DNA of 64,000 nt from Monodelphis domestica (lineage: Eukaryota; Chordata; Mammalia; Didelphimorphia; Didelphidae): contig NC_077227.1 in the NCBI RefSeq assembly GCF_027887165.1, positions 349,663,207-349,727,206 on the forward strand, given 5' to 3'. The translations under genes and the position numbers were made by a program. This document shows positions 20,195 to 32,102 of the stretch, piece by piece. The notes under the pieces were generated by a model. It was not told the DNA's origin. It saw nothing but the letters and a program-made list of their open reading frames with translations, and ran no database searches. Numbering within the stretch: the stretch's first letter is position 1; each line of letters opens with the position of its first letter.

Positions 20195-20712
20195 CTTGCT
20201 TCAGACCTTTAAATCTCATTACTCGTTGCTGACAGAATAAATTCTAGACCCATTCTGACCCCCAGGCTACTTTTCCCACCATATCTCCCAGAACCTTTCT
20301 CCCCATATATTCTTTTTTTTTTTTCACTCATTGCCTTCCATCTTGGAATCAATACTATGTCTTGGTTCTAAGGCAGAAGAGTGGTAAGGGCTAGGCAATG
20401 GGGGTCAAGTGACTTGCCCAGGGTCACACAGCTGGGAAGTGTCTGAGGTCTGATTTGAACCTAGGACCTCCACTCTCTAGACCTGGCTCTCAATCTACTG
20501 AGCTACCCAGCTGTTCCCTCCCCATAAATTCTTTAAAGGCACTGGACAAATTAGACTACTCACCTTTCTCTATACATACTCCATACTCACCTGACTGGTC
20601 TCTACCTATAGAACATCCACCCTCCCTTCCCATTTCCTCCTCTGAAATTCCTATCTATTCTTTAAGGCTCAGCTTAGATGCTATTCCCTCTGTGAAGGAA
20701 CAAATGACATAA
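20195..20712 (+). mobile_element. L2 3' region, interrupted
   Basis: 'cttccttgcttcagaccttt' to 20298, then resumes 20534-20712 ('ttaaggctcagcttagatgc', 'tattccctctgtgaagg'). A SINE at 20315-20517 divides it. Confidence 0.6.
20299..20533 (-). mobile_element. SINE, tail type B, with target-site duplications
   Basis: Full antisense copy with a poly-T left end. Flanks CTCCCCATATATTCTT (20299-20314) and CTCCCCATAAATTCTT (20518-20533) differ at one base in 16 and are the duplications. Confidence 0.88.
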
Positions 20713-21399
20713 TTATATAAATGCCCTATAAACCTTAAAGTGCTATTAATTACTTTAATGAGTCCAATTTTTACCTAAGAAGCAAAAGGCACATTTTCAA
20801 TACCGATATTCTAGTTGTGGTGTTGCCCCGCTGTAAATCAAGGTAAACTCCATCTCTCCAGCAGAGGTGACAATTATAACCCCATACTCAGTATGAGCCC
20901 ATAACCCCTGGTCCACTAGACTCCCAAGTATAACCTGAACCAGATTAAAATGTAATTGGAAAATATTTAACACAATAAGCAAAAATACATTAAAATTACA
21001 TTTTATAGCTTCAATGGGTGATCCATAGGATTCTTATTATGGATCAGTGGGCTCTGTTTCTATTTGAGTTTGACATCTCTTATCCAAAGACTGGAAAATG
21101 GGCATCATGCAGAGGATGACATGAGCAGGTTGGATCATATTATAAACAGGGAATCAATTACCATGAAGAATTAGAGTCTAAGATGTCCAAAAAAATACAC
21201 AAGTAAAAAAGTATGATCTGATCACAGGTGAAGAGCAGAAGAAGATAACCTTTCAATTGGACCAAATGTTCTACGTGTCGCTCCAGTTGTCAAGAAAAAT
21301 AGAGGAAGGCTTCTTGTTGGGCAATTACTGTGGCAAACTTATGGGAGGGCATGAACAAGAGTCATACAGGGTGGACAGGCACACAGGTTTCAATCTGCA

Positions 21400-22040
21400 T
21401 CTTTGCATTTCTTTTATATCATCAGAATGTATACTTCACTCCTTCCATTCAAAAAGCTCCGATGGCTTCTGATTACTCCCCAGTATTGAATATAAAATTC
21501 TTTTTAAAGCTTCCTTTTGAAGCCCTTCACAATTCTTCTTACCTTTCCATTCTTCTTCTGCCCTTTTCTCCTCTATATTTTCTTTGATCTGGTGACACTG
21601 GTCTCCTTACTGTTTTTCATGCACAATCTTCATCTACCAACTCCATTTATATTAACTTGCTATCTTGTCCCCCATGCCTGGAATTCTCTCCCTCCTCATC
21701 AATGCCTCCTGACTTCCTTCAAAAACCTTTCTCCAGGAGCCCTTAATTCTAGTGTCTTCCCTCTGTCACTATCTTCAATTTATCCCATGTATAGTATCCT
21801 TGTACATGACTGCTTACATGTTGTCTCCCTGATTAAAATGTGAGCTCCTTGTGGGCAAGGACTTTTTTGCCTTCCTTTGTATGTTGTTGTTTAGTCATGT
21901 CCAGCTTTTTGTAACCCCGTGGACAAGTTTTCTTGGCAAAGATATTGGAGTGGTTTGCCATTTCCTTCTCCTTTGTATACTTAGTATGTAAACTCAGTGC
22001 CTGGCAAACAATAGGTACTCAATAAATGCTTGTAGACTGA
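21400..22040 (+). mobile_element. L2 3' region
   Basis: 'aaagctccgatggcttctga', 'ttgaagcccttcacaattct', 'catgcctggaattctctccc', 'gtgagctccttgtgggcaag', 'cagtgcctggcaaacaatag', 'ctcaataaatgcttg' follow the L2 3' end in order. A SINE interrupts it at 21886-21973. Confidence 0.85.
21886..21973 (-). mobile_element. truncated SINE, tail type A, nested in L2
   Basis: 'gttgttgtttagtcatgtcc', 'gttttcttggcaaagatatt', 'tggtttgccatttccttctc'. Flanking 'ctttgtatg' and 'ctttgtata' look like its duplication. Confidence 0.8.
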
Positions 22041-22154
22041 GTCCTTGAAAGTAGGAATTGTTATATTTTTTATCTTGATGGTCCCAGAGCCTTGAACTGT
22101 ACCTATGTGTGTGTATACATACATATGATGTATTTTGATTTATTATAATTATAC

Positions 22155-22232
22155 CTCCTAGATTTAGAGCTAGAAGGACCCTTAGAGATCACTGAGCTCA
22201 ACTGTCATTTTTGAGAGGAGGAAACAGAGCTG
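22155..22232 (+). mobile_element. MIR fragment
   Basis: 'ctagatttagagctagaagg' and 'ttttgagaggaggaaacaga', cut off by the GA array. Confidence 0.55.
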
Positions 22233-22446
<214 letters not shown>

Positions 22447-22619
22447 ATAAATCGTTATTTTTGACTGATCTTTGGAGGGAATACTTACATCAATGAGATA
22501 GAAGATCCATTTGAATACTAAGGTACCATATAAAATGGAGCTATTATCATTCATGTTCCAGCAGGAAGTACTTTCTCCCTCCCCGGACCTTCCACAGGTC
22601 CTTGTTTGCATCTCTAAAG

Positions 22620-22835
22620 CTAACAACTCTCATTTCTAGAGTACTTCAAGTTTTGCAAAGTACTTTCCCTCAACCACCGGTGAAGTTGGTAGTGAAAGTT
22701 ACTTTTTCAGAAGAGGAAAAAGTCTCAAAGAGACTAACATTACACTACTGGCCAGTGATGGAGCTAAGATCTTGTCCTGGGGCCTCCCAACTCCCAAGGC
22801 CAGGAATTTCTCCACTACCCTCTGAGCTATGTCTT
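22620..22835 (+). mobile_element. MIR
   Basis: 'gtacttcaagttttgcaaag', 'agaggaaaaagtctcaaaga' and 'tctccactaccctctgagct' preserve the MIR layout. Confidence 0.55.
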
Positions 22836-22997
22836 TTGTAGCAGTTTTACTTGTAGACATCCTCCCATTATTGGATGGTGGCAGAGCAAGGTGTGGATAA
22901 AAGAATAATCCAGGTGATAAAACTATCAAATGAGGTAGAAAGAAGAAAAGATCTGGAGATGACTGATGAAAGGTAGTATAAGCCAAAATATTAGTCT

Positions 22998-23155
22998 TTT
23001 TTTTTTAAACCCCTAATTTATGACTTGGAATTGGTACAAAGTACTGGTTCCAAGACAGAAAAGCAGAAAGGGCTAGGCAATTGGGGTTAAGTGACTTGTC
23101 CAGGGTCACACAGATAGGAAGTGTCTAAGTTCAGATTTGAACCCAGCACTTCTAG
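22998..23155 (-). mobile_element. SINE, tail type B
   Basis: Poly-T, 'gtactggttccaagacagaa', 'ggggttaagtgacttgtcca', 'ggtcacacagataggaagtg'; head truncated. Confidence 0.8.
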
Positions 23156-23384
23156 AATAGCCTTTGAAAGAGAAGAAAGAGCTTGTTAAGAGATGATAGA
23201 AGAATGAAACAAAAGGGACATCTTGTCTTCTTTCCTATTTCTCCTTAGAAGCTGTACCTTCTAAATCAGATTCGGATAACCAGGCAGTCTCTGAGGAAAA
23301 TCAATCCACCCATCTTTAGAACTCCTGTCATGGGGCTGAGCTATCATGACTGGTGAGTGAATGATTACAAACACAAGATTAAGA

Positions 23385-23720
23385 ACAGACAGTGCTTCAC
23401 TTCCTATCCAGCTCTCAATCCAGGGCCATCTTGCCATTTGCTGTGCTGTTTACGTGCAACTCCCTTCTCCAACTTCCCCTCTCCCTTTTCTTTGGTCCCA
23501 GTAATCAACACTACTATACATAGTTTTAAGGATCAACTTACCATCCTCATGACTCTCCTGAAGAAAACTCCCTTCCTTGGTAACCATGTCCAAAAAAGGT
23601 TGTCTTTCTCTACTGGAATGTAAACTCCTCGAGACTAAGGGAATGTCTCACATTTGTATTCCCAATGCTTAGCTCAAGTGCCTGACACTTAAGAAGCTGT
23701 AAGCACTTGACAAATGTGTT
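23385..23720 (+). mobile_element. L2 3' end
   Basis: 'actggaatgtaaactcctcg', 'ttgtattcccaatgcttagc' and 'agtgcctgacacttaagaag' are the L2 tail. Confidence 0.65.
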
Positions 23721-23911
23721 TTCCACCATTTATAATTTCATTCATTCAATCATAGAGTGGAAAAAAGCAGTGGGAACAAGGAGCATGCCAATCCCTACTC
23801 TTGGCCACATGAACCAAGGGAATGGTAGAGAGAGAGAGGCCACCAAAGCAGAAGGCTTTGAGGGAAGTCATGTCTCCAGGGGGAAGCAAAGTTTGAATTA
23901 AGCTATAGAGG

Positions 23912-24132
23912 TAGAGGGGCAGTTAGGTGGCACAAGTGTCTTGGAGTCAGGAAAACTTGAGTTCAAATTCAGCCTTAGATACTAATTAGCTGTATGACTC
24001 TGGGCAAGTCACTTCTGTTTGCCTTGATCCACTGGAGAAGGAAATGGCCAGCCACTCCAGTATTTTTGCCAAGAAAATCCCAAATGGGATTACAAAGAAT
24101 CAGAGACAGAAAAAAAACAACAACTAAACAAC
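23912..24132 (+). mobile_element. SINE, tail type A
   Basis: 'ggggcagttaggtggcacaa', B-box GAGTTCAAATTC, 'agaaggaaatggccagccac', end '(caa)n'. Confidence 0.85.
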
Positions 24133-24519
24133 TGAAGTAGAGGTGGAAGAGGCATTGGAAAAGTGGGGGAGAAGGGCAGGAGAAATGAGGGAAAGTCTGC
24201 TCCCAGAACTATGAAGGGCTCAATGGAGGGGACTGGCTGAGAAGCAGACAGGGGTGGGGTTGTCTAGAGAGTGAAGAAGGGAGACAAAAATTGTGAAATA
24301 CTCAAAGTTCCAAGTCCATCAATCACTCCCTCACAATGAAACGTGTTCAATACTACTCCCTGTCCTTCAGCACAGTCAGTCTCCTTCTCTACTTCTCCTT
24401 CAGCCCATGACTGGAGTCCCCAGTAACTAAGAGCCTCTCTAATTAACCTTGTTTAATTGTCACTATAAAAGAGATTAGAAAATCCTGAAGATAATGGAAA
24501 AGAATGCAAGTAGAGGCAT

Positions 24520-24880
24520 CATGGAGTCCTGGATAGACTGGACTTAAGAGGCAGGAAGACCCGAGTTGAAATCCCATTTCAGATACTAATTAGCTGGGTA
24601 ACTTTGGGGAAGTCCCCTGACCTCTTTCTGTGTTCCTCAGTTTTCTCATCTATAAAGTGGGGGAGTCAAACAATGGCCTCTAAGGTCTTCCAGCTCTTCA
24701 CAATCATAGATGATCCCATGATTCTCTAGAACTGAAAAACTCCTTTAAATGTCTGCTCCTTCCATTTTAGAGATGAAGAAACTGAGGGTAAACAATAGAG
24801 TCAAGATTCAAAGTCAGTTCCTCTGATTTAAGCTGATATTCTTTCCACTACTCCATTATTCTTCTGGGAATGAGATGCCT
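24520..24880 (+). mobile_element. tRNA-derived SINE followed by MIR
   Basis: SINE 24520-24735 ('aagaggcaggaagacccgag', 'ggtcttccagctcttcacaa') and a MIR-type piece 24736-24880 ('tttagagatgaagaaactga', 'gttcctctgatttaagctga'). Confidence 0.65.
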
Positions 24881-25034
24881 TCTAGCCCCAGCTCACTCAT
24901 AATGATCTGAATAACCTTGGCCAAATCCCCTGTGTTCTGCAGGTCTGTGTCCTCTCAAAAATAAAGGTGAGCTCAGTGATTTCTATGGTCCCTTTTAGTT
25001 CTAAATCTAGGGATTCTAATTCTCATAACTCAAT

Positions 25035-25124
25035 CTAGGAGCTATAAAATAATTATATAAGATAAACTATGATCTTAACCTAGGAGCTGTAATATAATAA
25101 TGTAAGATTAGTTATGGTCCTAGA
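25035..25124 (+). repeat. two tandem copies of a 45-bp unit
   Basis: 'ctaggagctataaaataa' at 25035 and 'ctaggagctgtaatataa' at 25080 start two diverged units, with 'gataaactatgatc' and 'gattagttatggtc' at equivalent places. Confidence 0.8.
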
Positions 25125-25379
25125 CGGCACAACCCTAATGAAGAGGATACAGGATGTTTGGGGACAGCCCTAAACTGGAACAACAACCAGACCATGGAGC
25201 TGGATGAATTAATGGTCTCACACTGGTGGGGCTCATCTCATTGACCAGTTTTAGGTCTAATTCTCTAATTCAGGCATTAAGAGCAGTAGACATTGCAATA
25301 AGAGACATTCCTGGGGGTGGTACTAAATGATTCCTACAGTCCCTTCTCTCATTGAGAGTCTAGAATTCTAAATGGGCAT

Positions 25380-26080
25380 TTGATAGGTCCCCCCTCTCTA
25401 ACACAGAGAAGGGGCCCAGAGGTGGGACCCAACTGTCAACAAACCTCCTGTATAGGTATCTGCTCTGCAGGTACTTGTCTGCTTTCTCTCGTGACTTACC
25501 AGATTATCTGTCTCCCATTGGAAGGTTTGCCATGCAATTATCATTTTACCCATTCTGCTCCCAAAACATAGTTTAGTACATCTTTGCCCCTTGCTTCCCC
25601 TCTGGCTTTTCCTCGCTTCCACTTCCCTTTTCTTGCCCTTCCAGCCTGTCCCTTCCCTTGCCACATCCTCTCAATGACTCACTCTTTAGTGCCATCTTCT
25701 TTTCCAAGGCCCTGTACCTGGAAAGTGAGTTGGCAGCAGTGAGTCACAAAAGGTTCTTTATATATCTCCTAGCCCCTTCCCTCTGGAGCTAGAATCTGTT
25801 CCAGTCTCAGGCTTTGGACTCTGTCTAGCTTGATATTTCAGGATCTCAGAATATCCCTGAGAAGGAAATGAGGCTCCCTGAGGCTACCACAGCTCCACAG
25901 GGCTACCCAATGGGACACGTGGCCATGTGGCATAGTTGAGCATTACCCAGGTAGTAGTAGTAGAAGCAGCAGGGCACATCATCTCCCCTGACACATGGCC
26001 TGGGGGCTGAGCCAAACCTTCCTGGGATTCTGAGCAAATATTTTAGGGGTTAATTGTGGAGGATTAACACTGGTTGGAGG
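25380..26080. other. non-repetitive intron-1 segment
   Basis: No exon or transposon seen. Two AP-1 consensus sites, TGACTCA at about 25676 and TGAGTCA at about 25739, lie about 60 bp apart. A possible enhancer of CSF1R by position only. Confidence 0.3.
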
Positions 26081-26109
26081 GAGGGAAGGAAAGAGAATGT
26101 CTGAGCTAG

Positions 26110-26490
26110 AAGAGAGTTTAAAAATTAGAATGTAAGTTCTTTGAAGGCAGGGACTTTTTCTTCCTCTTCATCTTATTTTTATATCCTCACCCCTTGTTGT
26201 TGTTCAGTGGTTTTAATCATGTCTGACCCCATTTGGTGTTTTCTTGGCAAAGATATATGAGTGGTTTGCTATTTCCTTCTTCAACTCATTTTATAGGTGG
26301 GGAAACTGAGGCAAATAGGGTGATGTGACTTGCTCAAGATCACACAGCTAGTAAGTATCTGAAGTCACACCCAAATGCAGGTCTTCCTTATTATACGCCA
26401 GGTCCTCTATACACTACACCATCTAGCTGCCGGTCCCCAGTACTTTATATAGGTCAATAGCCCCAACAAGAAGTTTTTGGATTGAATGAT
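26110..26490 (+). mobile_element. L2 3' end split by SINE
   Basis: 'aatgtaagttctttgaaggc' before and 'ccagtactttatataggtca' after an antisense type-A SINE (26195-26432). Confidence 0.6.
26195..26432 (-). mobile_element. SINE, tail type A, nested
   Basis: Near full length: 'gttgttgttcagtggtttta', 'ggaaactgaggcaaataggg', 'acactacaccatctagctgc'. Confidence 0.88.
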
Positions 26491-26496
26491 CCCACC

Positions 26497-26705
26497 ACTA
26501 TTTTTTTAAACCCTTACCTTCTGTCTTAGAACTGATACTAAGAATCTGTTCCAAGGCAGAAGAGTGGTAAGGGCTAGGCAATTAGGATTAAGTGAGCCCC
26601 CCCCCCCCTCACACAGCCAGGAAGTGTCTGGGGGTTAGATTTGAACCCAGAACCTCCCATCTCTAGGCCTGGCACTTTATCCTCTGAGCCACTTAGGTGC
26701 CCCCC
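26497..26705 (-). mobile_element. SINE, tail type B, with a C12 run
   Basis: 'aacccttaccttctgtctta', 'gtggtaagggctaggcaatt', 'ctgagccacttaggtgcccc'. A run of 12 C at 26597-26608 replaces the usual 'acttgcccagggt' segment. Confidence 0.85.
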
Positions 26706-27080
26706 TACTATTTTATAGATGAGGAAACTGAGGTTCAGGGAAATTAAATGACTGCTCCAAACTCATAAGTAAAGTTATATTGAAAGCAAGGCTTTTCTCC
26801 ATATTGTGTCCCCCCAGATCTCTGGACAACCAGTATATGGTGATTTTTCATTATATCTCACTGCCTCCTTTGTCCTGGATGTCCAGATTTCATATAAATC
26901 CAGAATCACAGAGGTATAGCTGGGTGGGATTGTAAAAGTCTTCAAGTCTAACTTTCTGTTTTTCCAGGTGAGGAAATTAATGCCTGAAATGGTCATAATT
27001 TGCCTAGGAGTTGCACATACAACTGGTTTTCAAGGTAGGATTTATACTCATATCTTTCTGACTTCAGGGCCCTTGTTATA
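26706..27080 (+). mobile_element. MIR pieces
   Basis: 26706-26770 ('tttatagatgaggaaactga') and 26895-27080 ('atccagaatcacagaggtat', 'ttgcctaggagttgcacat'), diverged. Confidence 0.5.
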
Positions 27081-27084
27081 GTCA

Positions 27085-28600
27085 TCAGACCTCTTATGAT
27101 AGGACCACTATATTCCCAGGTGTTCGTATCCTTGCAAAAAAAATAAAGGTTAGGATAGTTTTCCCTGAAAGGGAACAAAGCTAGCCCTGGGATTTGATTG
27201 GCTGGAGGGAGGGGAGATGGCGGCTGCAGAAGGGTTTGATTGTACCCCTGAGCCTCCCTTTTGTCCAGGCTCCTGGTAGTCTTCGGCTTTATTGACATGA
27301 CTTCCTGGCTCCCTAAGGGCATAAAAGGGTCCACTCTCGTTGGATCAGTTCCCTATAGAGTTGTAGGATGCTGTCCCAAGACTGAAGTCCTATTGACCAG
27401 ACACATTTCCAAATGAAGAGGATCCATCTCTCTGGAGTATCTTATTGAATATTCTTTTTATACTTTGGCTAACCCAGCCTCCTTTTCTTAACTGTTAAAT
27501 AACTTATGAGTGACCTATTTTGTCTCACCATTGGACCTGAAATAACAGGATGCCAGCCTGTGTCACACCTATACCCTTTCTCTGAATTGTGGTGAATTGT
27601 GGCTCTGAAGTCCTTGGATAGATTTGGGATGTGAGCCCCAGGCTGGTACATAAGACATCCCCTGCCCTCTGCTCCAGTAACATGGCATCTGCATTGGTGG
27701 CATGTGCCCTCCAAGTACTGCACTCCATCCCCACCCCCAGCCCAGCCCAGCCAGGTGAGAAGGAGATTGTGTGTTGGCTGGGTCAGGGGTTCTGAGTAGT
27801 CTGACCAGAAGAGAGACCGCAGACATTCTCTGGTGACGACACATAGGTCTGGGCAGCTGAAGCAGTCACCACTTCCCTGATTCAGATCCACTGGCTATGT
27901 CCAGGAATGATCATGCCCTATGTTACATTCTCCATGGACAGAAGCCATCACAGTGCCCCCTTTAGGCACTGCCAAGGCCATGGCTACCCAGATCCAATTG
28001 CCATCTCACACACATAGACCCCAAGCAGGGCACAGTCTAATTCTGCTCTCCTTCCCTTTCTTCCTCTCTGGCTCTCCTTCCATTCTACTTCCCCCTTCTT
28101 ATTCCCCACCTCCCCCTGCCCCACTGGCCCCTGCACAAATATACATCCCCTTACTGACTCACTCTTTAGCTCCTTCTTCTCTTCCAGGTTCTGAGCCCTC
28201 CCTCAGGTCCTCTGAGTCTGACCCTCAAGGAACTCTTGCAGGATGCCTTCCATCAGTCTCCTCTGCTTTCCAGCTAGCATGAGAGACTGCCACAGGGTTA
28301 ACCAAGCCTCTCTGAAGCTGTGCTAAATAGTCTAAGCTGAAACGCATGGGGCACTGGTGAATGCCAGGAGAGAACCTTGAATATCCCAAAGGAAAGATCA
28401 GGAAGGAATCAAGGAAAGATCTTGAATGCTCCCCATTGATTGGGAACTGGCTAATATTCTAGCATGCAGGATGGGGGAAAGGAGCAGGTCAAGTGACCCA
28501 CTGGACCACTTTTCTAAGCACGGCCTAAACAAGTCACCAACTTGGCAGGCACCAGCAGCAATCCTCAGCTATAACAACAGCAACAAAACTAATAAAAAGA
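27085..28600. other. CSF1R intron 1, no gene seen
   Basis: Reading frames up to 140 codons occur here on both strands, but none has a recognisable domain, a retained repeat-free gene structure or splice-consistent extension. A pyrimidine-rich stretch runs at 28040-28130, and an AP-1 TGACTCA at about 28155 is followed by 'ctctttagctccttcttctc', similar to 25676. Confidence 0.45.
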
Positions 28601-28604
28601 GAGC

Positions 28605-28755
28605 TCCAGGTGGTAGAAAGCACACTGGGCTAGGCATTAACTAAGAGTATGGCTAATTTTCTGAACCTGCCACTAATTCACTATGTGACACTAGGCAAGT
28701 CATATTCCTTCCCTGGGTCTCAGTCTTCTCCTATGCAAAATGAGCAGATTTGACT
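28605..28755 (+). mobile_element. tRNA-derived SINE, truncated
   Basis: 'gtggtagaaagcacactggg', 'ctaggcaagtcatattcctt', 'tatgcaaaatgagcaga'. Confidence 0.65.
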
Positions 28756-28756
28756 A

Positions 28757-28950
28757 GATCAGGGGTTCTTTACCCTTTTTTTGTGTCATGGACCCCTTTG
28801 GCAACTCTTCACTCCTGGTGAAATATTTCAGAATAATATTTAAATGCATAACATAAAATATAGATTACAAAGGAAATGAATTCTAGAAATAGTTATCACA
28901 ATATTAAGACAAAACAAAATAAAAGTTCATGGCCCCCCATTAAGAATTCA
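28757..28950 (+). mobile_element. short non-autonomous DNA transposon (hAT-like), copy 3
   Basis: Best preserved copy: starts 'caggggttctttaccctttt', contains 'gtcatggacccctttggcaa' and 'gattacaaaggaaatgaa', ends 'ccccattaagaattcatg'. Confidence 0.6.
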
Positions 28951-28974
28951 TGTATTAGAAGATCTCTAAGTTTT

Positions 28975-29935
28975 CTTTTAGCTCTGATATTTTTCACTTT
29001 AGTACCTGGACAGTTTTTCCATGATATTTCCATATTGTTCATTGTGTTGTAAGAGAATACCCATTAAACCAAAACTCCCAAATAAAAACCCAAATAAACT
29101 AAAGTGAAAAATCATATGCTTTGATCTGCATCTGACTCCAGCAGTTCTTTCTTTGGAGGTGGATAGCATTCTTTGTCCCAAGTCCTTCCGAGTTGTCTCA
29201 GATTATTGTATTGCTTAGAGTAGCTGAGTCTTTCACAGTTGATCTTCCCACAGTTTTACTGTTACTGTGTACAATGTTTTCCCAGTTCTGCTTCTTTCAC
29301 TCTGCATCAATTCTTATAGATCTTTCCAGTTCTTTCTAAAATTATCTTATTCATCATTTCTCACAGCACAATATATCCCATCACCATTATCTACCACAAT
29401 TTCTTCAGCCATTCCCCAATCGATGGGCATCCCTTCAATTTCTAATTCCTTGTCACCACAAAAGGGCTGCTATAAATATTTTCATACATTCTTTCCCCTT
29501 TTCGGGGATCCTTTTGGGATACAGACCTAATAGTGGTATTACTGGATCAAAGGGTATGCATAGTCTTATAGCCCTTTGGGCAAAATTCAAAATTGTCCTC
29601 AGAATGGTTGGATCAATTTACAACTCCACCAATGACACATTAGTGTCCCAATTTTGTAACATCCAACATTTGTCACTTTCCTTTACTGTCATATTGGCCA
29701 ATCTAATAGATGTGAGATGGTTCTTCAGAGTTGTTTTAATTTGTATTTCTCTAATCAAGAGGAATTTAGAACATTTTTTCCATGATAATTGAGAGCTTTG
29801 ATTTCTTCATCTGAAAACTGCCTACTCATATCCTTTGACCATTTGTCAGTTAGAGAATGGCTTGTATTCTTATAAGTTTGACTTAGTTCTCTGTATATTT
29901 GCAACTCATTATCTTTCCCCTAAAGTACACTTGTT
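28975..29935 (-). mobile_element. L1 ORF2/3' UTR fragment
   Basis: Longest L1 piece here: 'cagcagttctttctttggag', 'tctgcttctttcactctgca', 'gtattactggatcaaagggt', 'ctccaccaatgacacattag', 'gatttcttcatctgaaaact', 'catatcctttgaccatttgt'. These are antisense to the ORF2 C terminus. Truncated and decayed. Confidence 0.9.
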
Positions 29936-29999
29936 TTGAAAATTTCCCTGGTGGGGTGGGATACCACCAGTCTTCCAGCCATCGAGGTACAAAACCTTG

Positions 30000-30340
30000 A
30001 GGTTATCCTCAGCTCCTCACTCTCATTCAATTTCCAATTTGTTTTGAAATCATGGTTCTACCTCTTGTGTTGGACTTCTTTCTACTTACCTGGTCACCAC
30101 CCTAGTCCAGGCCTCATTGCCTCTCACTAGGACTATTGCAGGGGCTTGCTAATTGACCTTCATGGCTCAAGTCTCTTTGCTCTGCAATCCATCCTCCAAA
30201 CAATTGTCAAAGTGATTTTCCTAAAGTGTTGATTTGACCATATTATTCCCCTCTTCAAAAAGTTGCAACAATATCCTGTTGCTTTTAGAATTAAGTTTAA
30301 ACTTCTCTGCCTAAAGATTCTTGCAACCTAGCCCCAACCT
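30000..30340 (+). mobile_element. L2 internal region
   Basis: 'ctcctcactctcattcaatt', 'ccaggcctcattgcctctca', 'ggactattgcaggggcttgc', 'tgaccatattattcccctct' correspond in order to the L2 segment before the 3' end. Confidence 0.75.
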
Positions 30341-30985
30341 ACCTTTTTAGTTTTATTGTTATATTACCCCTCTGAGAATTTATTTTATGTACTGTATTAA
30401 TTCCTATATATTAGGGAGAATTATTAATATATATTCCTGTAACTGGGATCTGGATAAGAGATACCATCCAGTTTGCTGCTTTCTGAATTTTCTTTGTCCT
30501 TGGGAATTCCAAGGAATGGCTTCCTTTTTAGCAGAAGTTAGTTAATACTTCTGGGAAGTATTTGTATACATATGTGAATTGGAAACAAAACTGAAAATAA
30601 AATTATTTTTCCCTCCCCATCCCCAAAATTCAGTTAATAAATGAAGAGGAGATGGGTCCTTCCTGAAAATGTGACCAGTCTACCTGTGGGGTTGGGTAGG
30701 GGTGGATAGGTTGAAGGACCACCTCTTAATTAGCTACCATCAATTAGAGATGTCTTGGGATGGTCAAAGGAGAAGCTGAATAATGAGCTCCTAAAAGTCT
30801 ATTTATTAAGCTGCCTGACCCAGCTTGGGTCATCCCTGGTCACCAAAGAGCCCTGCAGGTCTATCTCACTTTATTGGTTTTGATGCTGATCTAACTAATA
30901 AATCCAACATAATCAATAAACTCATATTATTATGAAAAATCAGTCTCCTGAAATAATTTTAATTGTAACACCCTTTACTTGAAAA
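30341..30985. other. AT-rich, unassigned
   Basis: No gene. 30620-30970 could be an old interspersed element of unknown class, but I see no termini that would prove one. Confidence 0.3.
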
Positions 30986-30987
30986 TG

Positions 30988-31082
30988 TCTGTTGTTTAGT
31001 TCTTTTTCAGTTGTGTCAGATCCTTCATGACCCCATGTGGGGTTTTCTTGACAAAGATACGGATGCAGCTTGCCATTTCACA
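30988..31082 (-). mobile_element. truncated SINE, tail type A
   Basis: 'ctgttgtttagttctttttc', 'gtgtcagatccttcatgacc', 'gcagcttgccattt'. Confidence 0.7.
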
Positions 31083-31344
31083 GATCTGACAGGATAGGAT
31101 TTGTACTATTAGTATCCTTTGAGAAAATATTCATATGGGTATGGACTCTTGAAATAACTACATGGACTCCTAGAGGTTCAGAGCTTATGGACTGGGAACC
31201 ATTGTCTTAAGAGTCCATTCAGCACCAATATTCTATGTTCTGAGACCCCTTCTAGCTTCACTATTCTATGATCTGGGATACTAATAGTTGTTCAATTTTT
31301 TGTCATCTGCATTTCTCACATGTGTGAGAATGTTTTATTTTTTA

Positions 31345-31495
31345 ATTTGACCTTAGAACATTGTGAGGAAGGCAAGGATAGGAATTATTGTCTCTATATT
31401 TGAGAGATGAGGAAACTCAGGTACAGAGGGTGAATGGAGTGCAAGTTAGAGGCAAAGTCGGGTCTAGAACTCAGTTCTTCTGCCTCCTTACCCAA
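31345..31495 (+). mobile_element. MIR
   Basis: 'ttgagagatgaggaaactca', 'gtcgggtctagaactcagtt'. Confidence 0.6.
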
Positions 31496-31547
31496 TGCTG
31501 TCTGTGCCCAGAAAGGAGCTGATTACTGAGAGCCAGAGTCAGCCAAT

Positions 31548-31658
31548 CAATTTTTTTAAACCCTTACCTTTTGTTTCAGTAACAATTCTAAGACTGAAGG
31601 GCAAGGGCTAGGCAAATGGGGTTGTGACTTGCCCAGTCTAGAGAGTGTCTGAGACCAG
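31548..31658 (-). mobile_element. truncated SINE, tail type B
   Basis: 'ttaaacccttaccttttgtt', 'agggcaagggctaggcaaat', 'agagagtgtctgagacc'. Confidence 0.7.
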
Positions 31659-31814
31659 CAATCAATGATATTAGTGGAAGGAAAGGGAAATCTAAGGGGC
31701 TCTGATCCCTAGGGAAGAGACAATGAATGTCCTCTGCTTGGCCTGTCTCCTGGAAGACTAAATGTACAAAGTGCCTTGGAGATGTCACTGAGTTCTCAGG
31801 AGACAATATTCCTG

Positions 31815-32060
31815 GCAGCTAGGTAGCTAAGTGGCTAGGGCATAGTGGATGGAGTACAGGGTCTAGAGTTCGGAAAACCCGATTCAACATATTTACTAGC
31901 TCTATGACCCTGGGCAAATTATTTAACCTCTATCTTCCTCAGTTTCCTGAAATATAAAATGTGAGTAACAATAGCGCCTGCTTCAAATAAGATGTTCAGA
32001 AAATGCTTAGCATAGTGTCTGGCACACAGGAGGCACTAAATAAGTGCTTGTTCTTTCCCT
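31815..32060 (+). mobile_element. tRNA-derived SINE and L2 3' scrap
   Basis: SINE 31815-31985 ('gtggctagggcatagtggat', 'atgaccctgggcaaattatt') and L2-like end 31995-32060 ('tagtgtctggcacacaggag'). Confidence 0.65.
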
Positions 32061-32102
32061 TCCATTCCCTTCCCTTCTTTTTTCTAGCTGCCACAACAAT
32101 CT

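Noticed and set aside
27469-28282. Overlapping frames of 120-140 codons as an unknown gene in CSF1R intron 1
   Set aside because: No domain, no splice-consistent structure, pyrimidine-rich or low-complexity composition.
30341-30985. Possible old LTR-type fossil
   Set aside because: No paired terminal repeats, primer-binding site or gene traces that I can identify; left unassigned.
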